From positions 1 through 25,341 of the forward strand of contig DDQZ01000100.1 of the NCBI GenBank assembly GCA_002343505.1: a DNA stretch of 25,341 nt, in the 5' to 3' direction. Origin of the DNA: Verrucomicrobiaceae bacterium UBA2429 (GTDB lineage: Bacteria; Verrucomicrobiota; Verrucomicrobiia; Verrucomicrobiales; Verrucomicrobiaceae). The notes beneath the pieces were generated by a model that was given only the letters and a program-made list of their open reading frames with translations, did no database searches and had not been told where the DNA came from. The first letter of the stretch is position 1, and every line of letters begins with the position of its first letter. The position numbers were made by a program, and so were the translations under genes. Of the stretch, positions 16,734 to 23,513 are shown piece by piece.

Positions 16734-17642
16734 ATGAAAACAGTGACTCACCCGCGTCAAAATCAACGACTCCAGCGGCAAAGCCGGCTTCTGGCCGGAG
16801 GTTTGCTTCTGGCTGCTGCATCAATTCCTTTTGCGGCAGACGCTCAAACCTACCTCGCCCTGCCCGACAAGGGCGTGGAAACACAAAAAGATGTTCCCGC
16901 CGACTTTCACAAGTACTTCGGTCAACGGATTAATTCCTGGCGTGATCGCCAGCGCCAGATCGCCAAGCTGGATCTGGATGCCGACATGAATCAGGACGGC
17001 GTCCTCAGCAACACCGACCCCGCTGATAGCGGCAGTTTTGAGTCCACTCCTCCCGGTGTTGTGCTTGGAGTTGGCGAACTCACACGCATGGTGATCCGTT
17101 TGATTCCCTATCGAGTGGATTTCGATGGCGAGGTTGTGGTCACACTCGAAGTCGAAGGCATCAATCGCGGTGCCAGAACTGGCGAATTCGAGACTCTGGA
17201 CGAGGAAATCGCGTCCATGGGTCATGTCCGTGTTTGGAGAAACAAGGACAAGAAGGATTTGCTGCTGGATTCAAGGGACCCGACAAAGCGCGTGGTTGAA
17301 TTCACCACCGACTACAAAACCTACCCGTACAACCTGCCCCTTGCGGTGCCACGTTTCTTTTTTGTCGAAGGTGTGAAATCTTCCCCGCTTTATTCAGGAG
17401 ATGTTCGCATTCTGGTGACTGTTTCGCATCGTCCTCCCGGACAGGCCCCTTACGCGCAGACGACCAGCGCTAAAAATGTCGAGCCTGAGGTTCAGGCTCC
17501 GCCAGAAAGAGTGGGCATCAAAAGCTTCCGCACCAGCTTTGACCATGTGCTCATGACAGTCACTCCCAATCATGTGCCCAAGGAGTTCATCAATGGCAAC
17601 AATGAAGGCGTGTGGGTTGCCCCTCCCGGCAAAAGTTACTGA
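16734..17642 (+). CDS. Secreted protein with EF-hand/dockerin-like loop, export operon
   Basis: 302 residues. A long N-region and hydrophobic core (residues 1-38, LLAGGLLLAAASIPFAADAQ) form a signal peptide. At 84-95 lies a complete calcium loop, DMNQDGVLSNTD, with Asp84, Asn86, Asp88, Gly89, Ser92 and Asp95 at positions 1, 3, 5, 6, 9 and 12. The rest is beta-rich with no domain that I can name: LGVGELTRMVIRLIPYRVDF, VVVTLEVEGINRG, a Lys/Asp-rich loop around NKDKKDLLLDSRD, and RFFFVEGVKSSPLYSGDVRI. The C-terminal half looks like one or two Ig-like or jelly-roll sandwiches. It lies between the barrel and OPX genes and is therefore a likely periplasmic or surface component of the export system. 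Function unknown. Confidence 0.72.
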   Translation: MKTVTHPRQNQRLQRQSRLLAGGLLLAAASIPFAADAQTYLALPDKGVETQKDVPADFHKYFGQRINSWRDRQRQIAKLDLDADMNQDGVLSNTDPADSGSFESTPPGVVLGVGELTRMVIRLIPYRVDFDGEVVVTLEVEGINRGARTGEFETLDEEIASMGHVRVWRNKDKKDLLLDSRDPTKRVVEFTTDYKTYPYNLPLAVPRFFFVEGVKSSPLYSGDVRILVTVSHRPPGQAPYAQTTSAKNVEPEVQAPPERVGIKSFRTSFDHVLMTVTPNHVPKEFINGNNEGVWVAPPGKSY

Positions 17643-17697
17643 TACCCGGAGACAGGTGAGTCACTCGCATTGAGTCAATCGCCCTGATCGTGTGTTT

Positions 17698-17745
17698 CCG
17701 CCGGCTTGCTGGCGGTTGACATGGATCGGGGCGATTCTTTTCAAT
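17698..17745 (+). promoter_or_regulatory. Hairpin and candidate promoter upstream of the OPX/kinase genes
   Basis: An inverted repeat at 17698-17715 (CCGCC pairing with GGCGG, extendable to about 8 bp with a G-T pair) has no T-run after it. It abuts TTGACA (17716-17721), a perfect -35, followed after 18 bases by TTCAAT (17740-17745), a 4 of 6 match to the -10. This would give the two downstream genes their own promoter with a start near 17752, 27 bases before the ATG. Confidence 0.4.
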
Positions 17746-17778
17746 CAAAACAAGCCTCTTCCTTCCAAATCGCAGAAC

Positions 17779-18480
17779 ATGGGACAGCATTTCTTCAAAT
17801 CCGGCATTCTTGCAACGGTCATACCTTGTATGATAGGGGGATGCTCGAACTCCCCGCAGGAGCAGGATCCCCTGCCGCCTCCGGCGTTGATCGCCCAGAT
17901 GCAGGGAGAGGCGCCGAAGCCAGTGAACATAATGGTGTTCGCTCCGGGGGACACTCTCGAGCTTTTTGTCAAAGAGGATGTCACGCTCAATGGCAGTTAT
18001 CAGGTGCGCGAGGGCGGGTACATTGTCATTCCGAGAGCGGGACGAATCCAGGTCGCCGGGCTTGATCGGAACATGGCGGAGGCAAGGGTGAAGGAAATTC
18101 TCGAAAAAACCCAGCTCGCGGTGGCGACAGTGCTTGTCGAACGGACTTCGAAGTTCCCGGTTTCCGCGCCAGGCACCACGCCGATAGCCGCCATGCCCAA
18201 GGTCATGGTTTTCATCACGGGTGCTGTGCCCAGGTCCGGTGTTCATCATATTCCGGTCAACGGCACACGACCCATTGGCGCCTACGAAGCGCTGTTGATC
18301 ACGGGTGGGACCGGCAAATTCGCGCGCGAAGACAGGGTGGAAATCTATCGAACCGACGCGCAGGGGAAACGCCAGCGCGCGGTGTTCGACCTCAAGGCGG
18401 TCAGGCAGGGCGCTGCCGAAGACCCTCCGATCGGGGAGGGCGACATCATTCATGTGCCGGAAAAAGTCTTCGGTTTTTGA
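17779..18480 (+). CDS. Short polysaccharide export (Wza/OPX-type) lipoprotein
   Basis: 233 residues from ATG 17779. The frame is open from 17692, but this ATG gives a lipoprotein signal, MGQHFFKSGILATVIP ... MIGGC, with Cys22 as the lipid site. A Pro/Gln-rich linker (23-50) is followed by the poly-export domain (about 52-122): FAPGDTLELFVKEDVTLNGS, VREGGYIVIPRAGRIQVAGL and the helix AEARVKEILEK. Then comes one SLBB-type beta-grasp domain (about 142-215): VMVFITGAVPRSGVHHIPVN, ALLITGGTGKFAREDRVEIY. E. coli Wza has about 380 residues and a C-terminal amphipathic helix that forms the outer-membrane pore. Here the chain ends at HVPEKVFGF right after the SLBB domain, so it cannot span the outer membrane itself and probably works with the barrel encoded upstream. 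Confidence 0.9.
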   Translation: MGQHFFKSGILATVIPCMIGGCSNSPQEQDPLPPPALIAQMQGEAPKPVNIMVFAPGDTLELFVKEDVTLNGSYQVREGGYIVIPRAGRIQVAGLDRNMAEARVKEILEKTQLAVATVLVERTSKFPVSAPGTTPIAAMPKVMVFITGAVPRSGVHHIPVNGTRPIGAYEALLITGGTGKFAREDRVEIYRTDAQGKRQRAVFDLKAVRQGAAEDPPIGEGDIIHVPEKVFGF

Positions 18481-18553
18481 GATGCCGCATGACTTTGGCG
18501 GCGCGGGCATCGTCCGGGATGATCCGCGCCCCAGCCTCAATAAAGAGAGCGTC

Positions 18554-18595
18554 ATGCTTGAAAACGTCCCGATGAACCGCTTTGATGTTTCATGA
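18554..18595 (+). CDS. Possible 13-residue leader peptide overlapping the kinase start
   Basis: The reading frame MLENVPMNRFDVS ends in a TGA that overlaps the ATG of the following kinase gene (ATGA). It has a purine-rich stretch (AAAGAGAG) five bases upstream, whereas the kinase ATG itself has no Shine-Dalgarno. It may serve as a coupling peptide that delivers ribosomes to the kinase start. Such overlaps also arise by chance, so confidence is low. Confidence 0.25.
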   Translation: MLENVPMNRFDVS

Positions 18596-20886
18596 ACCCC
18601 AGGCAGTCCTCCAACTCTCAAAAAGGCAAGCTCGACTCCTCGAAGTTGATCCGCCTCCTGCTTCAGTTTGAGGATTACTGGCGCTTGATGGCGCTCCTCT
18701 TCGCCCTTGGGCTGCTTTCCGGCGCCGGTTACTTTGTGTATGCGCGCGCCACCTTCGAGTCCACCGCGCTGATTCGAATCAACCAGTTTGTTGACGCGGC
18801 AAAAGCGGCCTCGGGCGCGCAGAGGGACAATAACATTGCCTTGATGCGCTCCTTGTCGAAGCAACTGACCTCGGATTTCTACCAACTGGAGGCGGCCAAA
18901 AAGCTCGGTGTGGCCACCGCCTCGACCACGGCGGTGGACTTGCGGGCCAGCTTGATCCCCGCCATCCGAATCGGGTTTCTCGACCAGAATCACATCCAGC
19001 TTCGCGTCATCTCCTACAGGCCGCGCATCGTGCGCGAGTTTCCGCAGGCCATGATCGAGGCCTACGAGGGCGCGCGCAAGCGCCTGCGCAACGAATACAG
19101 GGACAAAGCCATCGCCCGTTATGTGGACGAGCTGGCGGATGTCCGCGCCAAAGTCACCTCGCAGTTGGACTCGCGTCTGAAATTCGAGGAGGAGAGCGCC
19201 CTGGCCAGCGCGCAGATCGAGCTTGAGCGCCTCAGTGACGTGCCGGTGCAGCAGGTGCGCGTGCGCTACAAACTCCAGGAGATGGACGGCGTGCGCCAGG
19301 TGCTCAAGGACCAGGGCGGCACTTTGGACACCGTGGGCACACTGGCCCTTCTGACCAGCATGACCTCCGACAAGGACGACCCGCTGAGCGTGGGGCGCAT
19401 CGTCCGCCGCACGGGCGACCCCAGGACATCGGCGCCGGCCACATTCCAAACACCGGAGATGGCCAAGGAGTACAACCAGATCGTCGTCCAGCCCGACATG
19501 GTCGAGGGCATCGAGCCCTGGCGCGAGCTGGACAAGAAAAAAAGGTCCCTTGAGGAAAAAATGGCGCAAAGCCGCGCCAAGTTCCTCGACGACCATCCGG
19601 AGATGATCAAGCTGCGCGAGGAGCTCAGGGAGACCGTCTCGGCGCTGGAACTGGAGTTGCAGGTGGCCCGCAGGGCGTTTGATCTGGAGTATGAAAAGCT
19701 CAAGGAGCAGTTGGTCGAGCTGGAGGCGAAACTGCCGGACTACTACAAGGCGGCCAAAAGCTACGACGAAAAGAAGCTGGCCTACGAGTTGATGGAGAAG
19801 GGCCAGCTCGCCTGGGACAAGGCCTACGAGCAGTTGTCCCGGCAGATCGAGGGCCTGGAGTTCGGATCCGACGAGTCCGCCGTGAGCCTCGAGTTCCGCG
19901 GCTTCACCGACATCCGCAGCGAGGCGCCCGTCTCGCCCAACAAATCCAAGCTGCTCATGCTCGGCTGCCTGCTCGGGCTGGGGATGGCGGGCGGCGTGCC
20001 CTTCCTGCTCAAGCAGATGGACAGCACGGTCACGGACTTGAATGAGTTCGAGGAGACCCTGGGCATCCCCGGCATCGGCCTGGTGCCGTTGACGGACCCG
20101 GAGGTTCTGGAGGAGGTGAACCGCTCCCAGACCGTCGGCTCCAAGGTGCCCAACGCCCTGCTGGAAAACTTCCGCCTCATCCGCAGCAGCATCCTTTTGA
20201 ACCGCAGCCCCATGGGCGAGGCGCGCGTCATCATGCTCACCAGCGCGCGCCCCGGCGAGGGCAAGACCACCGTCTCCGCCAACGTGGCCTGGGCCTTCTC
20301 CTCCATGGGCGAGAAGACCCTGCTCATTGACTGCGACTTGCGCCGCGGCCGCGTCCACAACGTTGCCGGCGTGCCCAACCTGCCCGGGCTCACCCGCCTG
20401 CTCACCGGCCAGGCCACGCTGGAGGAGTGCCTGGTCAAGTCCCCCGCCGAAAACCTCTGGCTGCTGCCGCGCGGGCAGGTCATCGCCGGCACGACCGAGC
20501 TGCTGAACACGGAGGTCTTCTCCCAGTTGCTCGACACCCTGCGCAAGCAGTTCTCCAGAATCATCCTGGACACGCCGCCCGTGCTCGGCCTGAGCGAGAC
20601 GGCCTTCCTGCAAAACCACGCCGACGGCGTCGTCCTCGTCGTCAGGTCCGCCTCCACCCCGCGCAGCGATGTCACCGCCGCCTTCCAGCAGTTGGAAAAG
20701 CTCGGCGGCCACTTCTTCGGCTTCGTGCTCAACAGGGTGGACTTCTCCAAGCGCAGCAACCACTACGACTACTACTACTACTCCTCGAACTACTACGACT
20801 CCAACTGGGAGGAGGAGAAAGAGGAACGGGAAGCCGACGAGCGCCCCGGGCGGAAAAAGCGCCGCGGCAGCAGCCAGTCGGCGTGA
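18592..20886 (+). CDS. Wzc-type polysaccharide co-polymerase fused to BY-kinase
   Basis: 764 residues. A stop codon in frame at 18583 makes ATG 18592 the first usable start. The N-terminal Wzz part has a transmembrane helix at about 32-51, a long periplasmic coiled-coil region (about 150-430, with KKKRSLEEKMAQSRAKFLD and DDHPEMIKLREELRETVSAL), a Pro-containing EAPVSPNKSK segment, and a second helix at about 454-475. The cytoplasmic BY-kinase has Walker A ARPGEGKTT (Lys558), Walker A' LLIDCDLRRG (Asp580, Asp582) and Walker B IILDTPP (Asp660). The C-terminus has a tyrosine cluster (Tyr725, 727-730, 734, 735), the autophosphorylation site, and unusually continues with a Glu-rich then Arg/Lys-rich tail of about 25 residues. 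Family knowledge says that cycling phosphorylation controls chain length and export of capsule or exopolysaccharide together with the OPX protein encoded just upstream. Confidence 0.96.
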   Translation: MNPRQSSNSQKGKLDSSKLIRLLLQFEDYWRLMALLFALGLLSGAGYFVYARATFESTALIRINQFVDAAKAASGAQRDNNIALMRSLSKQLTSDFYQLEAAKKLGVATASTTAVDLRASLIPAIRIGFLDQNHIQLRVISYRPRIVREFPQAMIEAYEGARKRLRNEYRDKAIARYVDELADVRAKVTSQLDSRLKFEEESALASAQIELERLSDVPVQQVRVRYKLQEMDGVRQVLKDQGGTLDTVGTLALLTSMTSDKDDPLSVGRIVRRTGDPRTSAPATFQTPEMAKEYNQIVVQPDMVEGIEPWRELDKKKRSLEEKMAQSRAKFLDDHPEMIKLREELRETVSALELELQVARRAFDLEYEKLKEQLVELEAKLPDYYKAAKSYDEKKLAYELMEKGQLAWDKAYEQLSRQIEGLEFGSDESAVSLEFRGFTDIRSEAPVSPNKSKLLMLGCLLGLGMAGGVPFLLKQMDSTVTDLNEFEETLGIPGIGLVPLTDPEVLEEVNRSQTVGSKVPNALLENFRLIRSSILLNRSPMGEARVIMLTSARPGEGKTTVSANVAWAFSSMGEKTLLIDCDLRRGRVHNVAGVPNLPGLTRLLTGQATLEECLVKSPAENLWLLPRGQVIAGTTELLNTEVFSQLLDTLRKQFSRIILDTPPVLGLSETAFLQNHADGVVLVVRSASTPRSDVTAAFQQLEKLGGHFFGFVLNRVDFSKRSNHYDYYYYSSNYYDSNWEEEKEEREADERPGRKKRRGSSQSA

Positions 20887-20901
20887 AACCGGCCCCGCCT
20901 C

Positions 20902-21249
20902 TCAGCAGCGCATCAGGCAGTAGCCAAAGTCCAGCTCGCGGCCCCCGGCGGCCGAGGGCTTCACAGGGATCACCGGGTTCAGCAGGTAGAGCTGGCGGCG
21001 ACCGTCCACCGTGTTGCCGGCGGTGATCACCAGCGCCGCCTTCCGCAGCCCCACCAAGTGCTTCAGCGTGGCGTCCAGCCGCTTGCTCACCATCCCCGCC
21101 AGCACCCCCGCCGTCCGCGGCTGGCCGTCCGAGAGGATCTGCAAAATCCTCCGGCGCGTCGGCTCGCCCAGCGCCGCATACACCGTGTCGGCCGGGATGA
21201 CCTGCGGCGGAGCCGCCGGCAGGGTGGGGGGCGTGGCAGGAGTGCTCAT
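20902..21249 (-). CDS. ArsR-like winged-helix transcriptional regulator
   Basis: 115 residues from ATG 21249; the frame continues upstream, but the part before this ATG is Gly/Arg/Trp-rich and not protein-like. YAALGEPTRRRILQILSDG at about 24-42 is the typical first helices of the ArsR/HTH_20 fold. AGVLAGMVSKRLDATLKHLV holds the recognition helix, and LVITAGNTVDGRRQLYLLNP forms the beta-wing. No metal-binding CxC motif is present, and a single Cys pair (CLMRC) ends the protein. The gene faces the export operon with only 15 bases between the stop codons, so it is not cotranscribed with it. A good promoter lies immediately upstream and leaves almost no leader. Targets are unknown. Confidence 0.83.
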   Translation of the reverse strand: MSTPATPPTLPAAPPQVIPADTVYAALGEPTRRRILQILSDGQPRTAGVLAGMVSKRLDATLKHLVGLRKAALVITAGNTVDGRRQLYLLNPVIPVKPSAAGGRELDFGYCLMRC

Positions 21250-21255
21250 GGCGGG

Positions 21256-21284
21256 ATTTTGACCGAACCGGCCGCCCCTGGCAA
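21256..21284 (-). promoter_or_regulatory. Candidate promoter of the winged-helix regulator
   Basis: On the minus strand TTGCCA (21284-21279), a 17-base spacer and CAAAAT (21261-21256) fit a sigma-70 promoter. The expected start lies at or within a few bases of the ATG at 21249. The mRNA would be leaderless or nearly so, which agrees with the absence of a Shine-Dalgarno. Confidence 0.42.
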
Positions 21285-21374
21285 GTCCCGCGCAACATTC
21301 GCAGGCCGGGCGCGGGCTCCATTCAGCTGGAAAAACCCCGCCGCCCGTCCAGGAGCAGATCCCGAACCCGCGCC

Positions 21375-21566
21375 AAAGACCTTTCCGCCACCCCGGCAGC
21401 CCGCCCTGCCTCCGCGCGACTCCTTTCCAGCGCCAGCGCAGCCTGCCCGCCACCGCCAGCAACTTCCCGCGCCGCCAAAGCCGCATCCCCGCCCCGCCAA
21501 AAACTCCTCCACCGGGCCAAAGTCAGCTCTGGAGGCTGCCCAAAAGCCTTTTCCGCCCCCCAAAGA
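21375..21566. repeat. Degenerate part of the 42-bp tandem array
   Basis: Upstream of the clear array the sequence remains in 42-base register. CGACTCC recurs at 21417, exactly four periods before the first clear unit at 21585, and the unit 21417-21458 agrees with the consensus at 26 of 42 positions by my hand count. Units between are more worn (one is 18 of 42). Read on the minus strand, the segments translate as 14-residue units of similar Ala/Glu/Arg pattern. This looks like an older section of the same array. Confidence 0.5.
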
Positions 21567-21974
21567 GACTCCCCACCTGCCGCACGACTCCGGAATCGTG
21601 GCAAGGGAGCCTCCCAACTAGCCGCGCGACTCCGCAATCGTGGCAAGGGAGCCTCCCAACTAGCCGCACGACTCCGCAATCGTGGCAGGGGAGACTCCCA
21701 ACAAGCGGCGCGACTCCGGAATCGTGCCACGGGAGACTCCCAACAAGCGGCGCGACTCCGGAATCGTGCCACGGGAGACTCCCCACAAGCGGCACGACTC
21801 CGCAATCGTGGCAAGGGAGCCTCCCCGCAAGCGGCGCGACTCCGCAATCGTGGCAGGGAAGCCTCCCCGCAAGCGGCGCGACTCCGCAATCGTGGCAGGG
21901 GAGCCTCCCCGCAAGCTGCGCGACTCCGGAATCGTGGCAAGGGAGACTCCCCACCAGCCGCATGATTCTCGTCC
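21567..21974. repeat. Tandem array of 42-bp units
   Basis: The landmark CGACTCC begins at 21585, 21627, 21669, 21711, 21753, 21795, 21837, 21879 and 21921, always 42 bases apart, with a decayed last copy at 21963. Units share CGACTCCGNAATCGTGNCA, then the near-palindrome GGGAGNCTCCC. Variation is grouped by type (GCAATC or GGAATC; GTGGCA or GTGCCA; CAACTAG or CCGCAAG), which points to local unit duplication. Units abut without spacers, so this is not a CRISPR. Because 42 is a multiple of three, frames stay open on both strands. Confidence 0.93.
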
Positions 21975-22004
21975 AGCCCGCCCCGAAAGACGTCTCCCAC
22001 CGAA

Positions 22005-22367
22005 AGGGTTCAACCCTCCTGAACCTGGCTTTGCTTGTGAAGACAAACGTACTTCCACAACCCGGCGTGGAAGGGGCATCCATCATCCACATCTTGTCTT
22101 TCTCCACCATGAAGGCCAACGGCCTTCCGCATCCAAGCGAAGGGTTGCGGCGAAGCCGCTACCCTGGAATCCGCAGGTCACACCCGCGTGTTCAAGGACG
22201 AACCGCAACGCGGTTCCGCACCGGGTTTGGGGATGAGGCGCGCCGTGTGCCAGGCCAGTGCGGAACCCTTTCAGGGTTCGCGGGGCTTTTCGTGACGGGG
22301 GCGTCAGTTCCAGGGTAGCCCGCTCGCGGGCAACCCTTCGCTATGATACGCAAGCCCGTTGGGCTTG
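22005..22367. repeat. Cluster of hairpins with constant loops and variable stems
   Basis: Seven short hairpins fill this gene-free stretch. Stem pairs: 22005-22009/22013-22017; 22052-22058/22067-22073, itself enclosed by 22040-22046/22094-22100; 22111-22117/22121-22127 (loop AAC); 22141-22145/22161-22165 with 22147-22151/22155-22159 (loop GAA); 22200-22206/22210-22216 (loop AAC); 22263-22269/22273-22279 (loop TTC); 22312-22316/22333-22337 with 22318-22323/22326-22331; 22351-22357/22361-22367 (loop GTT). The two long hairpins share the frame AGGGT-N-stem-N-ACCCT. The last hairpins carry loops that are the reverse complement of the first ones, so the cluster looks like two facing halves. It may be a dispersed REP-like element; copy number cannot be seen from one window. 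Confidence 0.6.
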
Positions 22368-22416
22368 GGGGCACACTATGCGAAGCTGGACGCGGCGCGC
22401 GCCTTTTCTGCGTGGG

Positions 22417-22725
22417 TTAATGCGCCAGCACGAGCCCTTTGAAATGCAAAATGCCCGCCGCCAGGGGCAGCGGCAGCAGGCACAGAAGGAGGGCCGGCAG
22501 CGGCCTCACCCAACTCCTGCGGCGGCGCATTTCATCCAGTGCCACGAGGCCCGTCCCCCATCCCATGAGGGTGATGAGCAGGACGGCAAAGGCCCAGCCC
22601 AAGGGCCGTATCCGCGCGCCTTCGGGAAGCGCCAGCAGCGGCAGGGAGACGGCCAGCAGCAGCGCGTTCAAGACCAGCGGCAGGATCACGAGTGCCCATG
22701 AGCTGCGCTGGGGGTCGGGTTTCAT
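22417..22725 (-). CDS. Small membrane protein, three predicted helices
   Basis: 102 residues from ATG 22725 (MKPDPQRSSWALVILPLVLN). An ATG at 22761 adds twelve residues and would leave 16 bases after the upstream gene. The still longer frame to 22833 overlaps that gene and is unlikely. Hydrophobic helices are SWALVILPLVLNALLLAVSL, LGWAFAVLLITLMGWGTGLV and LPALLLCLLPLPLAAGILHF, with an Arg-rich cytoplasmic loop (EMRRRRSW) between the second and third. No domain recognised. It is the last gene of the minus-strand group downstream of pilT, next to the hairpin cluster. Its position may reflect simple cotranscription. Confidence 0.6.
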   Translation of the reverse strand: MKPDPQRSSWALVILPLVLNALLLAVSLPLLALPEGARIRPLGWAFAVLLITLMGWGTGLVALDEMRRRRSWVRPLPALLLCLLPLPLAAGILHFKGLVLAH

Positions 22726-22777
22726 GCCAGTTTCAACCGCGCGCCTCCCTGCTTCTTTCATCCAGCGGGAACGAGCC

Positions 22778-23002
22778 TCAGCGCCCGCGCCACCAGCGGC
22801 GGAGAAGCGCCCCAAGCCCAAGCACGCCATCAAGTGTGAATAGGAAGAACTGCCCGGTCAGGAAACCCAGCAGGCAGGAAACGGGCCAGCCCATGTCGAA
22901 GACGTAACGGCAGAGCAGGCAGCCCGGCAATGCCACGAGTGTCATACAAACTGCCGCAAATGCCAGGAGCAGGGCGCAGCCGCCTGGGTCCTTCTTTTTC
23001 AT
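22778..23002 (-). CDS. Small membrane protein, two predicted helices
   Basis: 74 residues. MKKKDPGG is followed by a helix CALLLAFAAVCMTLVALPGC, a short loop (RYVFDMGWP) and a second helix with VSCLLGFLTGQFFLFTLDGV, ending in a basic RRWWRGR tail. Four cysteines lie in or next to the first helix. No family recognised. It starts 19 bases after the stop of the upstream lipoprotein, so it is probably in one transcript with it. Confidence 0.6.
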   Translation of the reverse strand: MKKKDPGGCALLLAFAAVCMTLVALPGCLLCRYVFDMGWPVSCLLGFLTGQFFLFTLDGVLGLGALLRRWWRGR

Positions 23003-23021
23003 GATTCGTGAAAGCTGACGA

Positions 23022-23501
23022 TCACCGGGCTATGGAGAGTCCGCCAATCTTCATGCATCTCATGCCGATGTGGCCGGGCCTGACCACAGGGGTGAATACG
23101 ACGACGGTGAGGTGACTGTATTTTTTCCCTTCCGGGGGATCCCTGAGCTTGAACTCCATCCCCGAATCGAGGTAATCGGCGAAGGTTTTGCGCCGCGTTT
23201 TGTGGAAGACGATGCGGTCGAGGTCTTCGTGGATGTTGTCATTGAGGAGCACCACGAGGATTTGCCCTTCCAGGAGTTGGAAACCGGGAAGTGTGATTCC
23301 GAATTCCTGGAGCAGCTCCGAGGCTTTGGCGGGGTCCTGCGTCCAGTGGTTGTAGTGGCGGTCGCCGGCTGGCCTCACATGGGTGCGGTCATCGTGCAAC
23401 ACCTGGTGCGGGAGCGCCTGGAGAAGCTCTGTCACATCAGGCTTGGGCTGACACGCCACTAGCAAGGCGATAGGGAGCATACTCCAGAGACTGGCGGCCA
23501 T
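23022..23501 (-). CDS. Putative lipoprotein of unknown function
   Basis: 159 residues. The N-terminus MAASLWSMLPIALLVAC is a short lipoprotein signal with lipobox LVAC and Cys17 as the likely modified residue. The mature part has mixed helices and strands: DVTELLQALPHQVLHDD, DPAKASELLQEFGITLPGFQ, LEGQILVVLLNDNIHEDLDR and KYSHLTVVVFTPVVRPGHIG. It may be a small alpha/beta domain; I cannot name it. A weak ribosome site (GAGGGG) lies eight bases before the ATG. Only 12 bases separate it from the pilT-like stop, so cotranscription is likely, yet a role in pili is not shown. Confidence 0.7.
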   Translation of the reverse strand: MAASLWSMLPIALLVACQPKPDVTELLQALPHQVLHDDRTHVRPAGDRHYNHWTQDPAKASELLQEFGITLPGFQLLEGQILVVLLNDNIHEDLDRIVFHKTRRKTFADYLDSGMEFKLRDPPEGKKYSHLTVVVFTPVVRPGHIGMRCMKIGGLSIAR

Positions 23502-23513
23502 CTTTGCGGCCCC

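Noticed and set aside
17590..20763. Minus-strand open frame of 1057 codons opposite the OPX and kinase genes
   Set aside because: It is a shadow of two genes with intact catalytic motifs on the plus strand; its Gln/Leu/His-rich text fits an antisense frame of GC-rich coding DNA.
20902..21486. Longer version of the winged-helix regulator starting at 21486
   Set aside because: The extra 79 codons are Gly/Arg/Trp-rich and run into the repeat region, while the ATG at 21249 has a well-placed promoter and starts the known fold.
21567..21974. 42-bp repeats considered as CRISPR
   Set aside because: The units abut directly with no unique spacers, and no cas genes are in the window.
21523..22236. Other open frames across the 42-bp array on both strands, for example 21523-22119 minus and 21682-22236 plus
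   Set aside because: They exist because the period is a multiple of three. They contain low-complexity text, lack ribosome sites and stop or change character at the array edges.
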